This document shows, one piece after another, positions 44,878 to 52,992 of a stretch of 64,000 bases of DNA. Within the stretch, counting starts at the first letter, position 1, and every line of letters starts with the position of its first letter. The notes beneath the pieces were generated by a model that was given only the letters and a program-made list of their open reading frames with translations, was not told the origin of the DNA and did no database searches. Source of the DNA: Nitrospirota bacterium (lineage in GTDB: Bacteria > Nitrospirota > Nitrospiria > JACQBW01); NCBI GenBank assembly GCA_016194305.1, contig JACQBW010000037.1, positions 1 to 64,000 on the forward strand, in the 5' to 3' direction. Made by a program: the position numbers and the translations under genes.

Positions 44878-45699
44878 ATGAATAGTCCTGGCTATCTTTG
44901 GATTGATCTAAGATGCGACCCTTCTCCTAAAAGTCTTTTTGCCACCCTATCCAGACAGTGGCTGACATTTCGAATAGAAATTGGGGAAGATATTCCCGCC
45001 AAAATAAAGGAGACTTCCCCTCAATTTCTCTGTTTTGAGTTCGATTACCCCGATATCGAAGGATTAAAAGCGATCAGAAAAACCAAGCTTGAATTTCCGT
45101 TCTTGCCAATTCTCATGGTCACTCATTACCACTCCGAAGAACTGGCGGTGTGGGCATTCAGGGCGCGCGTTTGGGATTATATGGTACAACCCTTGTCTCT
45201 GGAAGAGATGGCTCTTCGACTTGAAACCCTCTTCAAAATTTGTAATCAGCGAAATGACAGTTATACCAGGACGATGTATTCGTCCTGCCAGCTTATACCC
45301 GTCGCATTCAGGTTTATCGGCCACCCGTTAAAAAAAAGAATGACGCTCCCCGCCATCTCTTTCATTGAAAAAAATTTTGGCGATAAGATAAGAGTTAGGA
45401 TGCTGGCCGAGCTTTGTACATTGACACCAGCCCAGTTCAGCCTGGCTTTTAAAAAGGAAAACGGCATTTCCATTCGTGAACACCTGATTCAATTTAGAAT
45501 TAACAAAGCAAAACAGCTGTTGGACAACCCCTATTCATCCATCACGGACATTGCATTTTCCGTGGGATTTAATGATCTCTCGCATTTTACCCGCATCTTT
45601 AAGAGATATTTCGGAACCGTCCCGTCGTGCTACAAAAGGTCGAAACCGCCTGTTTCCGATCTCCATGTCCTGCCCAAACAAACTCCTACTCTTTTTTAG
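44878..45699 (+). CDS. AraC-family regulator with degenerate receiver domain
   Basis: A 273-residue regulator: an N-terminal receiver-like domain (about 1-120) and a C-terminal AraC domain (about 155-260) with two helix-turn-helices, including ITDIAFSVGFNDLSHFTRIFKRYFG (key residues DIAFSVGF, FTRIFKR). In the receiver the phospho-site region reads CFEFDYPDIEG, and the conserved Lys-Pro is VQPLSLEE, with Gln for Lys, so phosphorylation may be lost. TTG 44839 is an upstream option, but ATG 44878 has AAGAGG 5 nt before it. It is divergent from the kinase block. Confidence 0.85.
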   Translation: MNSPGYLWIDLRCDPSPKSLFATLSRQWLTFRIEIGEDIPAKIKETSPQFLCFEFDYPDIEGLKAIRKTKLEFPFLPILMVTHYHSEELAVWAFRARVWDYMVQPLSLEEMALRLETLFKICNQRNDSYTRTMYSSCQLIPVAFRFIGHPLKKRMTLPAISFIEKNFGDKIRVRMLAELCTLTPAQFSLAFKKENGISIREHLIQFRINKAKQLLDNPYSSITDIAFSVGFNDLSHFTRIFKRYFGTVPSCYKRSKPPVSDLHVLPKQTPTLF

Positions 45700-45735
45700 A
45701 AAACACCTAGTGTCGTTGAAAGACAATCTGGTAAA

Positions 45736-45760
45736 TATTGACACGCGACAATAGTCAATA
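45736..45760 (+). promoter_or_regulatory. 7-bp inverted repeat upstream of the beta-propeller gene
   Basis: TATTGAC (45736-45742) and GTCAATA (45754-45760) are perfect arms with an 11-nt gap, 72 nt before the ATG at 45832. The left arm includes TTGACA-like sequence. Candidate operator, perhaps for the adjacent AraC-type regulator. Confidence 0.4.
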
Positions 45761-45831
45761 GGATGAGCTCCATGATCAGCGGTAAATTCCGCTTATACCG
45801 CGATGTTTCATCTACTACACAGGGGGATCCG

Positions 45832-47832
45832 ATGAAAAGGCAATTTCATTTCGATATCACCAAGAGACCCATTTATCAGCTGTTTTTCGTTTTATCGTGG
45901 CTGTTTGCTTTAGAAATAATGTATTCGACAAATCTTTATGCACAAACCGTCCCGCCTCTGGCATGGTCCGTTGAATACGATTCCGGATACAGCGACAGCG
46001 TGCGAAAAATTGCGACAGATTCCGCGGGAAACGTCTATGTGACGGGAAGCAGCTCTTTGAATGGGAAAGACTATGATATAACCACGATAAAATATGATTC
46101 GTCCGGCAATCAAATCTGGATAGCTCGGTACGTAAATGGTAGTCCCGGAGACATTGTGACGGATTCTACCGGAAGCGTATGGGTCTCGGGAACCAGCTTT
46201 AACGGCATCAATTATGATTTGACTACCATAAAATACGACCAAAATGGAAATCAACTTTGGGCAGACAAGTCAATTAACGGAAATGCAACGGCGATTGCCG
46301 TTGATTTGGCGGGAAATGTCTACGTGACAGGTTTCACATCTAACGGATCGAACGACGACTATGTCACCCTAAAATTGGATACTTACGGAACTCGGATCTG
46401 GATGAAAACCTACGATAATGGAGGGACCGATCATTCCATCGGTATTTCAATTGATAGAATTGGAAATATCTACATTACCGGATCGAGCTACGGAACTGGA
46501 ACCGGACAAGATTTCGCGACGATTAAATATAGTAACAGTGGCGATCGACTTTGGCTCAATCGTTACAATGGGCCTGCATCGGGAGATGACTATCCCGTAC
46601 GGATTGTCTCAGATGCCCTTGGAAATACATATGTTACAGGATCCAGCAATATCGAAAACGCAACAATTAAATATGATCCAAGCGGTAATCAGCTCTGGGT
46701 GGCCCGTAATGTCATTCAAAATGCGGATCTTGCCATCGATTCCGCAGGAAGCGCTATTGTATTTGGCTGCGATAGCAGTGCAATCCCGCTGGAATTGGTA
46801 AAATATGATTCAAATGGAAATCAACTTTGGTTTCGGCACTTCGCAAATGGATTCCCGCATAATGTCCTGGTTGATCCATCAGGAAATATTTATGTGACAG
46901 AGACGAGCTCTGAGACCACATCCCTCTTAGGCATCACGACTATCAAGCTCGACTCTTCCGGCAATCAAATATGGAAAGTGAGATTCAATAACGGATTCAA
47001 TGATTGGCCCATGGCCCTCGCATTTGACCCGTTGGGGAATCTCCTGATAACAGGTGTGAGTAATCACAACGCGTTAGATTATCTCACTTTGAAGTACAAG
47101 ATTGCGCCTGACCTGTTTGAAACAAATATGGCCAGTCCAGCTTTAGGAACTCTTCAAAATCCGGGTGCAAGTTTTGCGGTTTCAGATACGGTGTCCAATC
47201 AGGGAAATAGTCCGGCGGGATCATTCTCCGTGGGAATCTTTCTCTCTCCGATCGGACAGGGACAAACGGTCTTTCTCGGAAGCCGATTTGTTTCCGGCCT
47301 GGCTTCCGGAGCCGCTTCTACCGCAACAACATCTGTTAAACTCCCTGCCAATACGCCGGGAGGAACTTACTACCTGCAAGCCATCGCCGATTATACCAAT
47401 CAAATTGTAGAATCGGACGAAACCAACAACGCATTGACCAATTCGTCCGGTGTGATCTCTGTTGCGCCGGCTGACTTGGTCATGACTTCGGTCGGTACTC
47501 CCGCCACGAATCTTGTGAAAGGGGGAGCCGTTTCCGTCACTTATACCGTTAAGAACTTGGGAAGTAACGGGGCATCGGCGTTTTATATCGGACTTTACCT
47601 TTCAACGGATAGTACGATCACCACGACCGATAAACTGCTCGGTACTGTTTATATGAAAAACGGTTTGGCTGGGGGCGCATCATTTGGTGGTACGGTTTCC
47701 CTGATTATTCCAGGCAGTACAACACCAGGCAGCTATTTTCTCGGGGCCTATTCCGATTTTTCAAACAAGGTTCCGGAGGGAAATGAAACGAACAACGGCC
47801 TCGCAATGACCACTGCGATACAGGTCCATTAG
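45832..47832 (+). CDS. Secreted SBBP beta-propeller protein with two CARDB domains
   Basis: A 666-residue exported protein. After a signal peptide (about 1-38, ending NLYAQ) come eight repeats of the SBBP type, each with a D-x-x-GN-x-YVTG core (for example DSAGNVYVTGSS), forming a beta-propeller to about residue 425. Two CARDB-like Ig domains follow (about 430-545 and 548-666; DLVMTSVGTPATNLVKGG, SDETNNA, EGNETNN). Such proteins act at the cell surface in adhesion or carbohydrate/protein binding. No sorting tail is seen. ATG 45832 has AGGGGG upstream; the frame extends to 45763 without support. Confidence 0.87.
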   Translation: MKRQFHFDITKRPIYQLFFVLSWLFALEIMYSTNLYAQTVPPLAWSVEYDSGYSDSVRKIATDSAGNVYVTGSSSLNGKDYDITTIKYDSSGNQIWIARYVNGSPGDIVTDSTGSVWVSGTSFNGINYDLTTIKYDQNGNQLWADKSINGNATAIAVDLAGNVYVTGFTSNGSNDDYVTLKLDTYGTRIWMKTYDNGGTDHSIGISIDRIGNIYITGSSYGTGTGQDFATIKYSNSGDRLWLNRYNGPASGDDYPVRIVSDALGNTYVTGSSNIENATIKYDPSGNQLWVARNVIQNADLAIDSAGSAIVFGCDSSAIPLELVKYDSNGNQLWFRHFANGFPHNVLVDPSGNIYVTETSSETTSLLGITTIKLDSSGNQIWKVRFNNGFNDWPMALAFDPLGNLLITGVSNHNALDYLTLKYKIAPDLFETNMASPALGTLQNPGASFAVSDTVSNQGNSPAGSFSVGIFLSPIGQGQTVFLGSRFVSGLASGAASTATTSVKLPANTPGGTYYLQAIADYTNQIVESDETNNALTNSSGVISVAPADLVMTSVGTPATNLVKGGAVSVTYTVKNLGSNGASAFYIGLYLSTDSTITTTDKLLGTVYMKNGLAGGASFGGTVSLIIPGSTTPGSYFLGAYSDFSNKVPEGNETNNGLAMTTAIQVH

Positions 47833-47841
47833 TGAGGTCAA

Positions 47842-47888
47842 TTCATGGCCGTGGCAGATACTCTCAAAACAATTGCCACGGCCATGAA
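47842..47888. repeat. 15-bp perfect inverted repeat after the beta-propeller gene
   Basis: TTCATGGCCGTGGCA (47842-47856) and TGCCACGGCCATGAA (47874-47888) pair perfectly around a 17-nt loop, just after the stop at 47832. There is no T-tract on either strand. It is probably a transcript-end or mRNA-stabilising hairpin. A 38-codon plus-strand frame begins inside it (47845-47961) with GAGG upstream, but is doubtful. Confidence 0.65.
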
Positions 47889-47920
47889 CGGATTCCAGGA
47901 AAAGATCCTTTCGTTACCGA

Positions 47921-48049
47921 TTAAAGAGATCGTCTATTATTTTTCCCGGAATCGTCGCTAATCAGGGCCCAGATACTTAAGGCAATCATTCCTACAGCTC
48001 CAAGCAATGCCGCAATGCCATATTCGATGAAACCGTTGACGGGAACCAT
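47921..48049 (-). CDS. 42-residue single-span membrane protein
   Basis: A short gene with a perfect AGGAGG 5 nt before its ATG. The protein has a polar start (MVPVNGFIEYG), one membrane helix (about 11-30, IAALLGAVGMIALSIWALIS) and a charged tail (DDSGKNNRRSL). Nothing similar is recognised. Upstream lies repeat element B with a -10 box, arranged exactly like the promoter of the OmpR-family regulator gene. It may be a small regulator or subunit of a membrane complex. The pentaheme cytochrome gene is 211 nt upstream in the same direction. Confidence 0.7.
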   Translation of the reverse strand: MVPVNGFIEYGIAALLGAVGMIALSIWALISDDSGKNNRRSL

Positions 48050-48122
48050 ATGGACCTCCTGGTGAAAGGGTTAGGGTGATAAGAAATTCCTTAAATTAAA
48101 TATGTCCGAAGATTAATGGATT

Positions 48123-48184
48123 ATTATCAGTGCTGAATAAAGGTGATGTAAATTTTTATAAAGATTCTATTAAGGAAGGGTAAG
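48123..48184 (-). promoter_or_regulatory. Phased direct-repeat element B and -10 box of the 42-aa gene
   Basis: TAA units at 48149, 48159, 48171 and 48181 (GTAAA, TAAAG, TTAAG, GTAAG) are spaced 10, 12 and 10 bp. On the minus strand GATAAT (48128-48123) begins 20 nt from the element edge at 48148, the same distance as in element A, and the core TATAAAGATT is shared. The leader to the ATG at 48049 is about 67 nt. Confidence 0.55.
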
Positions 48185-48260
48185 AATGATTTAATTCTTT
48201 GAAACGATTTTGGTGGAGACATTGAAAAGCCTTTGACAATTCAATGCCTTAACGGATTTT

Positions 48261-49520
48261 TCAAGAGGATGAATCGCAAGCGACGTGATTATCCGCAGCC
48301 TGTAAATCTTTGGGCTCCATTCCTTTTTCAATTGGAATCTTTTCATCATAAAGAATTGTCTCGATTGGGGTCGGATCTTCAGCAGAAAGACCGTAACGTT
48401 TGATTAATTTCTGATGCGCCCGTGGCGTCATAATATGATAGCTGACTTTGGCCTCAAGAGTAAGTTTTTCTCCGTCAGACGGAATCCAGTACGAAAAAGA
48501 AAAATTTCTTTCTTCAAGAGGATTGAGACGGTTGTCGTAATATTCGAAAATGACCGGTTTCCAGATGAGCCACCTCCCTATTGTTTTTAGGGAATGTTGA
48601 ACTCTTTGACCTTTACCATTCGTGACGGTAAATTCAACCGTAAAATAGCGATCAGGGTCACCGGTCGGGAGGTTATGTCCCGCTCCCCTGTTTTTCAAAG
48701 TCAGAACATAATTCGCCTTAACCCCGGGAGCATAGGCCATTCGGTCTGATTTCAATTCGACCTGGAGTGCCCTTTGAAGCATTTCGGGCCGGTGCCCCCC
48801 CCACCATAAATGTTGGCGGACTTCCCTGACCGGACCGCCGGGGACCAAAGCCCTTTCTATTTTCGGCATATGACAGTCCTGGCAAATTATCCCCTTTTTT
48901 GCGTAAGGTCCGTTTTCCCACTCCACCTGCGTATTACAGGGGTTGCCCCTGTAAAACATGAATTTTTCCTTCGGGACATGATGACAGTCTAGGCAAAGCC
49001 GGGCGGTTCGAAATCTCGGATCAAACGCCGTCGGATGCGGGGCCTGGAGGTCATTAAATGGACCATAGATCGTTCCGTTTCGAAGATGACAGGTCGCGCA
49101 AGAGATTCCCTCCTCACGGAATTGAGGATCAAAGCGGGGATTCTTGATTCTAACGGGCCGGTCTGCCCTTTGATTCTGCAGCGCCTGTATTAGAAACTCC
49201 TGTTGATTTTCAACCGGAGTGTGGCAGTTCAGACAAACCCAAATCTGTTGATCTTTTTTCCAATAAGCCTGAAAAAAGGGATCTTTCCAGGCGTTCCCGT
49301 GAATGGATCCTTCCCACTCCCGGTAAATTTCAGTGTGACAGACGCCGCAGTCACTTGCTTTAATTCCAGTCAATCCGGCCGGAATGGCCTGGTAGGGAAT
49401 GGGTTTATTAAACGGCGGTGCAATTTTAAAGATAACGGGAGAATAAATAAAATGATTGTACCCTTCAAAAAGGAGAAATCCGATCAAAACAAGAATCGAT
49501 GCCCCTATTATCTTTTTCAC
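48261..49520 (-). CDS. Membrane-anchored pentaheme c-type cytochrome
   Basis: A 419-residue protein with an N-terminal signal anchor (about 5-22) and five CxxCH heme sites: CGVCH (58-62), CLNCH (96-100), CATCH (141-145), CLDCH (176-180) and CQDCH (213-217). The context CGVCHTEIYREWEGSIHG resembles the cytochrome c554 family. Residues ~250-390 form a beta-rich, heme-free domain (YVLTLKNRGAGHNLPTGDPDRY). It should work in periplasmic electron transfer. The start is GTG, overlapping the nfo stop as GTGA, so it is coupled to a DNA-repair gene. Confidence 0.9.
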   Translation of the reverse strand: MKKIIGASILVLIGFLLFEGYNHFIYSPVIFKIAPPFNKPIPYQAIPAGLTGIKASDCGVCHTEIYREWEGSIHGNAWKDPFFQAYWKKDQQIWVCLNCHTPVENQQEFLIQALQNQRADRPVRIKNPRFDPQFREEGISCATCHLRNGTIYGPFNDLQAPHPTAFDPRFRTARLCLDCHHVPKEKFMFYRGNPCNTQVEWENGPYAKKGIICQDCHMPKIERALVPGGPVREVRQHLWWGGHRPEMLQRALQVELKSDRMAYAPGVKANYVLTLKNRGAGHNLPTGDPDRYFTVEFTVTNGKGQRVQHSLKTIGRWLIWKPVIFEYYDNRLNPLEERNFSFSYWIPSDGEKLTLEAKVSYHIMTPRAHQKLIKRYGLSAEDPTPIETILYDEKIPIEKGMEPKDLQAADNHVACDSSS

Positions 49521-50392
49521 GCCCTGACGACCTTCTTGCTTGTGGATTCCAGGCTGAGCTGACGCAATAAAGAGAGATTTTCTTTATCTTCCTTGTCCGT
49601 GTCCCCTTTAGGAGTCTCCAAAACCATCGGAATTTTCTCGAAGCGACAATCGTTCATCAGAAACCGAAACGCTTCAATGCCGAGATATCCTTTTCCGATA
49701 TGTTCGTGCCGGTCTACCCTGGAAAGATAGTCCTTTTTAGAATCATTCAGGTGAAACGCCTTGATCCATTCTAAACCGATCTTCTGGTCAAATTCTTGAA
49801 AAGTTCTGTCATATCCTTCTCGCGTGCGAATATCATAACCTGCAGCAAAAATATGGCAGGTATCCACACAGATCCCCATTTTTTCGCGGGAATCCAGCAA
49901 ATCCAGGATATTTCTCAAATGTTCGAACCGGTAACCGATATTGGTCCCCTGTCCGGCCGTCGTTTCCATGAGCAGTTTAACCTGAAACCCCGGGTTCTTT
50001 TCGAAAATGTCGTTCAGGCTTTTGGCGATGATACGGCATCCCTCTTCTTCACCTGCGCCAAGATGAGAACCGGGATGAAAAACAAGATAAGGAAGGCTGA
50101 GTTGATCACATCGATCGATTTCATCCAGGAAAGCGTGGATCGATTTTTGCCGGTCCCCTTCTTTCGGGCTTCCGAGATTTATCAGATAGGAATCGTGTAC
50201 AAGAATGCTAAATTCTCCCCAGCTTTTCTGTTTTTCCTTAAACTGGCCTATTTCGTCCTTTTGAAGCGGCTTGGCCTTCCACTGGTTTGAGTTTTTACTA
50301 AAAATCTGCAGCGCTTCACATTGAGCCTCTTTTCCACGTTCGATGGCTTTGTAAAGACCGCCGCTGATTGACATATGGGCGCCCAATAACAT
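49517..50392 (-). CDS. nfo: Endonuclease IV
   Basis: Nfo cleaves DNA at abasic sites and removes 3' blocks in base-excision repair. The 291-residue TIM barrel shows GAHMSISGGLYKAI, SKNSNQWKAK, VFHPGSH, LMETTAGQGTNIG, CVDTCHIFAAGYD, HLNDSKKDYLSRVDRHEHIGKG (key: HLNDSK, DRHEHIG) and MVLETP, covering the three-zinc site. Length is normal. AAGGA precedes the ATG. It overlaps the cytochrome gene by 4 nt. Confidence 0.96.
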   Translation of the reverse strand: MLLGAHMSISGGLYKAIERGKEAQCEALQIFSKNSNQWKAKPLQKDEIGQFKEKQKSWGEFSILVHDSYLINLGSPKEGDRQKSIHAFLDEIDRCDQLSLPYLVFHPGSHLGAGEEEGCRIIAKSLNDIFEKNPGFQVKLLMETTAGQGTNIGYRFEHLRNILDLLDSREKMGICVDTCHIFAAGYDIRTREGYDRTFQEFDQKIGLEWIKAFHLNDSKKDYLSRVDRHEHIGKGYLGIEAFRFLMNDCRFEKIPMVLETPKGDTDKEDKENLSLLRQLSLESTSKKVVRA

Positions 50393-50653
50393 AGAGTATT
50401 CCTTTCAACGGCCCGGTTCTCATCGAGCCCATACCGGAATGCCCGTTTCAGGCCAGGCATCCCTTCAATCATTCGCTTGAGGAGGTCATAAAGGAAGGTT
50501 AACCCGCTCAATTTAAGAGCCGGAAATTGTGGTTTTTCAATAGGTTAATTATGGAGTAAGGATCTGGCGATAGTCAAGGCGCTTTTTCATCCGGTCGCCT
50601 CAGCTACCTATTTTTGCATTAGATCTTTAGAATTACGCTATCAAAAGGATCCT

Positions 50654-51022
50654 TTGAAATTATTTTTGCGATGGTTAATCAATACTGTGGGAATTCTATT
50701 CGCAGGATATCTCGTCCAGGGAATTTACCTTGAGGGCTACCTGACTGCAGTTGTCGCCGCGGGTGTTTTGGGTGTGATCAATGTTCTTATCCGTCCGATT
50801 CTCATTTTGCTGACGCTTCCATTGAACATTCTCACATTGGGGCTATTCACATTTGTTCTTAACGGATTCATCTTTTACTTTATCGGAAATGTCGTAAAAG
50901 GCATGGCAATCGCCGGCTTTTGGCCCGCCTTCTTCGGAGCGCTGATTATATCTGTTGTCAACGGGATCGCCCATTTTTTCTTCTTTTCTTCTTCTCACGT
51001 AGAGAGGCCCTACCGCACCTAA
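50654..51022 (+). CDS. Phage-holin-family-4 (YvlD-like) membrane protein
   Basis: A 122-residue protein with four membrane segments (about 5-23, 30-47, 53-78 and 88-110). The motif GVLGVINVLIRPILILLTLPLNILTLGLF (key: NVLIRPIL, LPLNILTLG) is the signature of the PF04020 family, annotated as phage holin superfamily IV but common in chromosomes with unknown role. It begins with TTG at 50654, with AAAAGGA 5 nt upstream. It precedes comM in the same direction. Confidence 0.85.
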   Translation: MKLFLRWLINTVGILFAGYLVQGIYLEGYLTAVVAAGVLGVINVLIRPILILLTLPLNILTLGLFTFVLNGFIFYFIGNVVKGMAIAGFWPAFFGALIISVVNGIAHFFFFSSSHVERPYRT

Positions 51023-51042
51023 TCAGGCCTTTCGAAGCCAAA

Positions 51043-51072
51043 TTGACTTTTGCCTGGCAAATATCCTATAGT
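51043..51072 (+). promoter_or_regulatory. Promoter of comM
   Basis: TTGACT (51043-51048), an 18-nt spacer and TATAGT (51067-51072), with the ATG at 51105. Confidence 0.6.
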
Positions 51073-51104
51073 TTCTATAGCTGATATTGCGTTTGAGTTA
51101 CCCC

Positions 51105-52637
51105 ATGATTTCTAAAGTGTTTAGCAGTGCGGTCTATGGCCTCGATGCTTTTCTTGTCGAAGTTGAGGTCGATCTCGCCCAGGGCCTACCTCATTTCTCA
51201 ATTGTTGGGCTTCCCGATGCTGCGGTCAAAGAAAGCAAAGACCGGGTTCGGGCGGCCCTTAAAAACACAGGATTTAATTTTCCGGTTAAAAAGATTACAG
51301 TCAATCTCGCTCCCGCCGATCTCAAAAAGGAGGGTTCCTCATTCGATCTTCCGGTTGCCATTGGAATCCTCGCGAGTGACGGCGTTGTTCCCCTGAATCC
51401 GGTTCAGAACTATCTATTTGTCGGTGAGGTCTCCCTGGATGGCAGAATCAAACCGGTTAGGGGTGCTCTCTCAATTGCCATGTTAGCCCGGGAGGCTAAA
51501 TTTAAAGGTCTGATTCTACCCGCTGACAACGCCCAGGAGGCGGCCGTGGTAAAAGGTCTGGATGTATTCGGGATCCATACCATTCCGGAGGTGGTCGAAT
51601 TTCTTGCCGGAAACCAGAAACTCTCACCCGTTGAGTTTGATTCGGAATTACTTTTTCAAAATCAGTTACAGTGCTTTGAAGATTTCATCGATGTGAAAGG
51701 ACAGGAGTCGGCAAAAAGGGCTCTCGAAATTGCTGCTTCAGGCAGTCACAATGTTTTGATGGTTGGACCACCCGGTTCCGGAAAAACCATGCTGGCCAAA
51801 AGAATGTCCGGAATACTTCCCCTGCTTCATTTTGAGGAAGCACTGGAAACAACACGTGTTCACAGCGTCGCAGGACTCATGTCGCGAGATCAACCGTTGT
51901 TAACTCATCGTCCCTTTCGATCGCCCCATCACACAATTTCGGATGCCGGACTGATCGGTGGGGGCCAATTTCCAAAACCGGGTGAGGTCAGTCTCGCCCA
52001 TAACGGAGTTCTTTTCCTGGATGAACTCCCGGAATTTAAAAGAAACGTTCTGGAGGTTCTTCGACAGCCACTTGAAGAAGGCCAGGTCGTTATTTCCAGA
52101 GCCTCGGCGTCTCTTGCTTACCCTGCCCGATTCATGCTGATTGCCGCGATGAACCCCTGTCATTGCGGTCATCTGGGGGATCCGCTTCATCCCTGCGTCT
52201 GTTCGGCTTCGCAAATTCAAAAATACAGGGCTCGCGTTTCGGGACCCCTTCTTGACCGCATCGATATTCATATTGAAGTTCCCGCCGTCAAGTTTAAAGA
52301 ACTTTCAAGCGACAGAACAAAGGAAACGTCTTTTGAAATCAGAAAAAGAGTCGTGGCAGCAAGGGAGATTCAGAAAGAGCGCTTCCACAAAGATGGCATT
52401 TTCTGCAATTCCCAGCTTAAACCAAGACATTTCAGGAAATATTGCGAATTGGACACGTCTACCCGGAAGCTGATTTCGTTGGCCATGGAAAAGTTGGGTC
52501 TTTCAGCCCGTGCCTATAATCGGATTTTGAAAGTCTCACGGACCATTGCAGATTTGGATCAAAACGAAAAAATTCTTCCTGGGCATGTCTCCGAAGCAAT
52601 CGGATACCGGAATCTGGACCGACGCAACCGGCTCTGA
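51105..52637 (+). CDS. comM: YifB/ComM-family AAA+ ATPase
   Basis: A 510-residue Mg-chelatase-like ATPase. Residues 1-165 are the Lon-protease-like fold (FSSAVYGLDAFLVEVEVD, VNLAPADLKKEG). The AAA+ core has Walker A GPPGSGKTMLAKR, Walker B LFLDELPEF, RPFRSPHHTISDAG and the zinc-like cysteines CHCGH and CVCS. In Vibrio, ComM is a helicase promoting branch migration in natural transformation. The frame is open to 51087 (TTG), but ATG 51105 gives the family start MISKVFSSAVYGLDA. No ribosome-binding site is clear. Confidence 0.94.
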   Translation: MISKVFSSAVYGLDAFLVEVEVDLAQGLPHFSIVGLPDAAVKESKDRVRAALKNTGFNFPVKKITVNLAPADLKKEGSSFDLPVAIGILASDGVVPLNPVQNYLFVGEVSLDGRIKPVRGALSIAMLAREAKFKGLILPADNAQEAAVVKGLDVFGIHTIPEVVEFLAGNQKLSPVEFDSELLFQNQLQCFEDFIDVKGQESAKRALEIAASGSHNVLMVGPPGSGKTMLAKRMSGILPLLHFEEALETTRVHSVAGLMSRDQPLLTHRPFRSPHHTISDAGLIGGGQFPKPGEVSLAHNGVLFLDELPEFKRNVLEVLRQPLEEGQVVISRASASLAYPARFMLIAAMNPCHCGHLGDPLHPCVCSASQIQKYRARVSGPLLDRIDIHIEVPAVKFKELSSDRTKETSFEIRKRVVAAREIQKERFHKDGIFCNSQLKPRHFRKYCELDTSTRKLISLAMEKLGLSARAYNRILKVSRTIADLDQNEKILPGHVSEAIGYRNLDRRNRL

Positions 52638-52741
52638 CAATGTGGTTGCCCTTACGGCATCATGGTTCTTTTTAATTTAGCGACCCTCATTGAGAGTCCC
52701 TTTTCAGAACAAATAAATCTTCGAACCTATTGGAGGAACTT

Positions 52742-52981
52742 ATGTCAAAAAAAAATCCGGACAAGACTCAAGTATCCGTCGAAGTTCATGCAGAGGGCAA
52801 GCCTTTCATTGACAAATCATTGAATGAGCGGATTGCCCAAAAAGCTTATGAAATTTATCTGAATAGAGGACGAATTGACGGCTACCACGTTGAGCACTGG
52901 TTAGAAGCAGAGAAGATTGTTCTTTCCGAAATCGGCTCCAAGGATTTTATGAGACAGTGGCTCAAGACAGTTGTCGGTTAG
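52742..52981 (+). CDS. DUF2934 small protein
   Basis: A 79-residue protein with the DUF2934 pattern: ERIAQKAYEIYLNRGRIDGYHVEHWLEAE (key residues AYEIY, GR-DGY, HWLEAE). The family's role is unknown; it is common in soil and aquatic bacteria. A strong GGAGG lies 5 nt before the ATG at 52742. It converges on the barrel gene with an 11-nt gap. Confidence 0.85.
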   Translation: MSKKNPDKTQVSVEVHAEGKPFIDKSLNERIAQKAYEIYLNRGRIDGYHVEHWLEAEKIVLSEIGSKDFMRQWLKTVVG

Positions 52982-52992
52982 AAAAAATGTCA

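Noticed and set aside
47845-47961. 38-codon plus-strand frame with GAGG upstream
   Set aside because: Begins inside a perfect 15-bp hairpin and overlaps the end of a better-supported small gene on the other strand; kept only as a note.
50248-50511. 87-codon minus-strand frame upstream of nfo
   Set aside because: Starts with TTG, runs far into nfo in another frame and has no family features.
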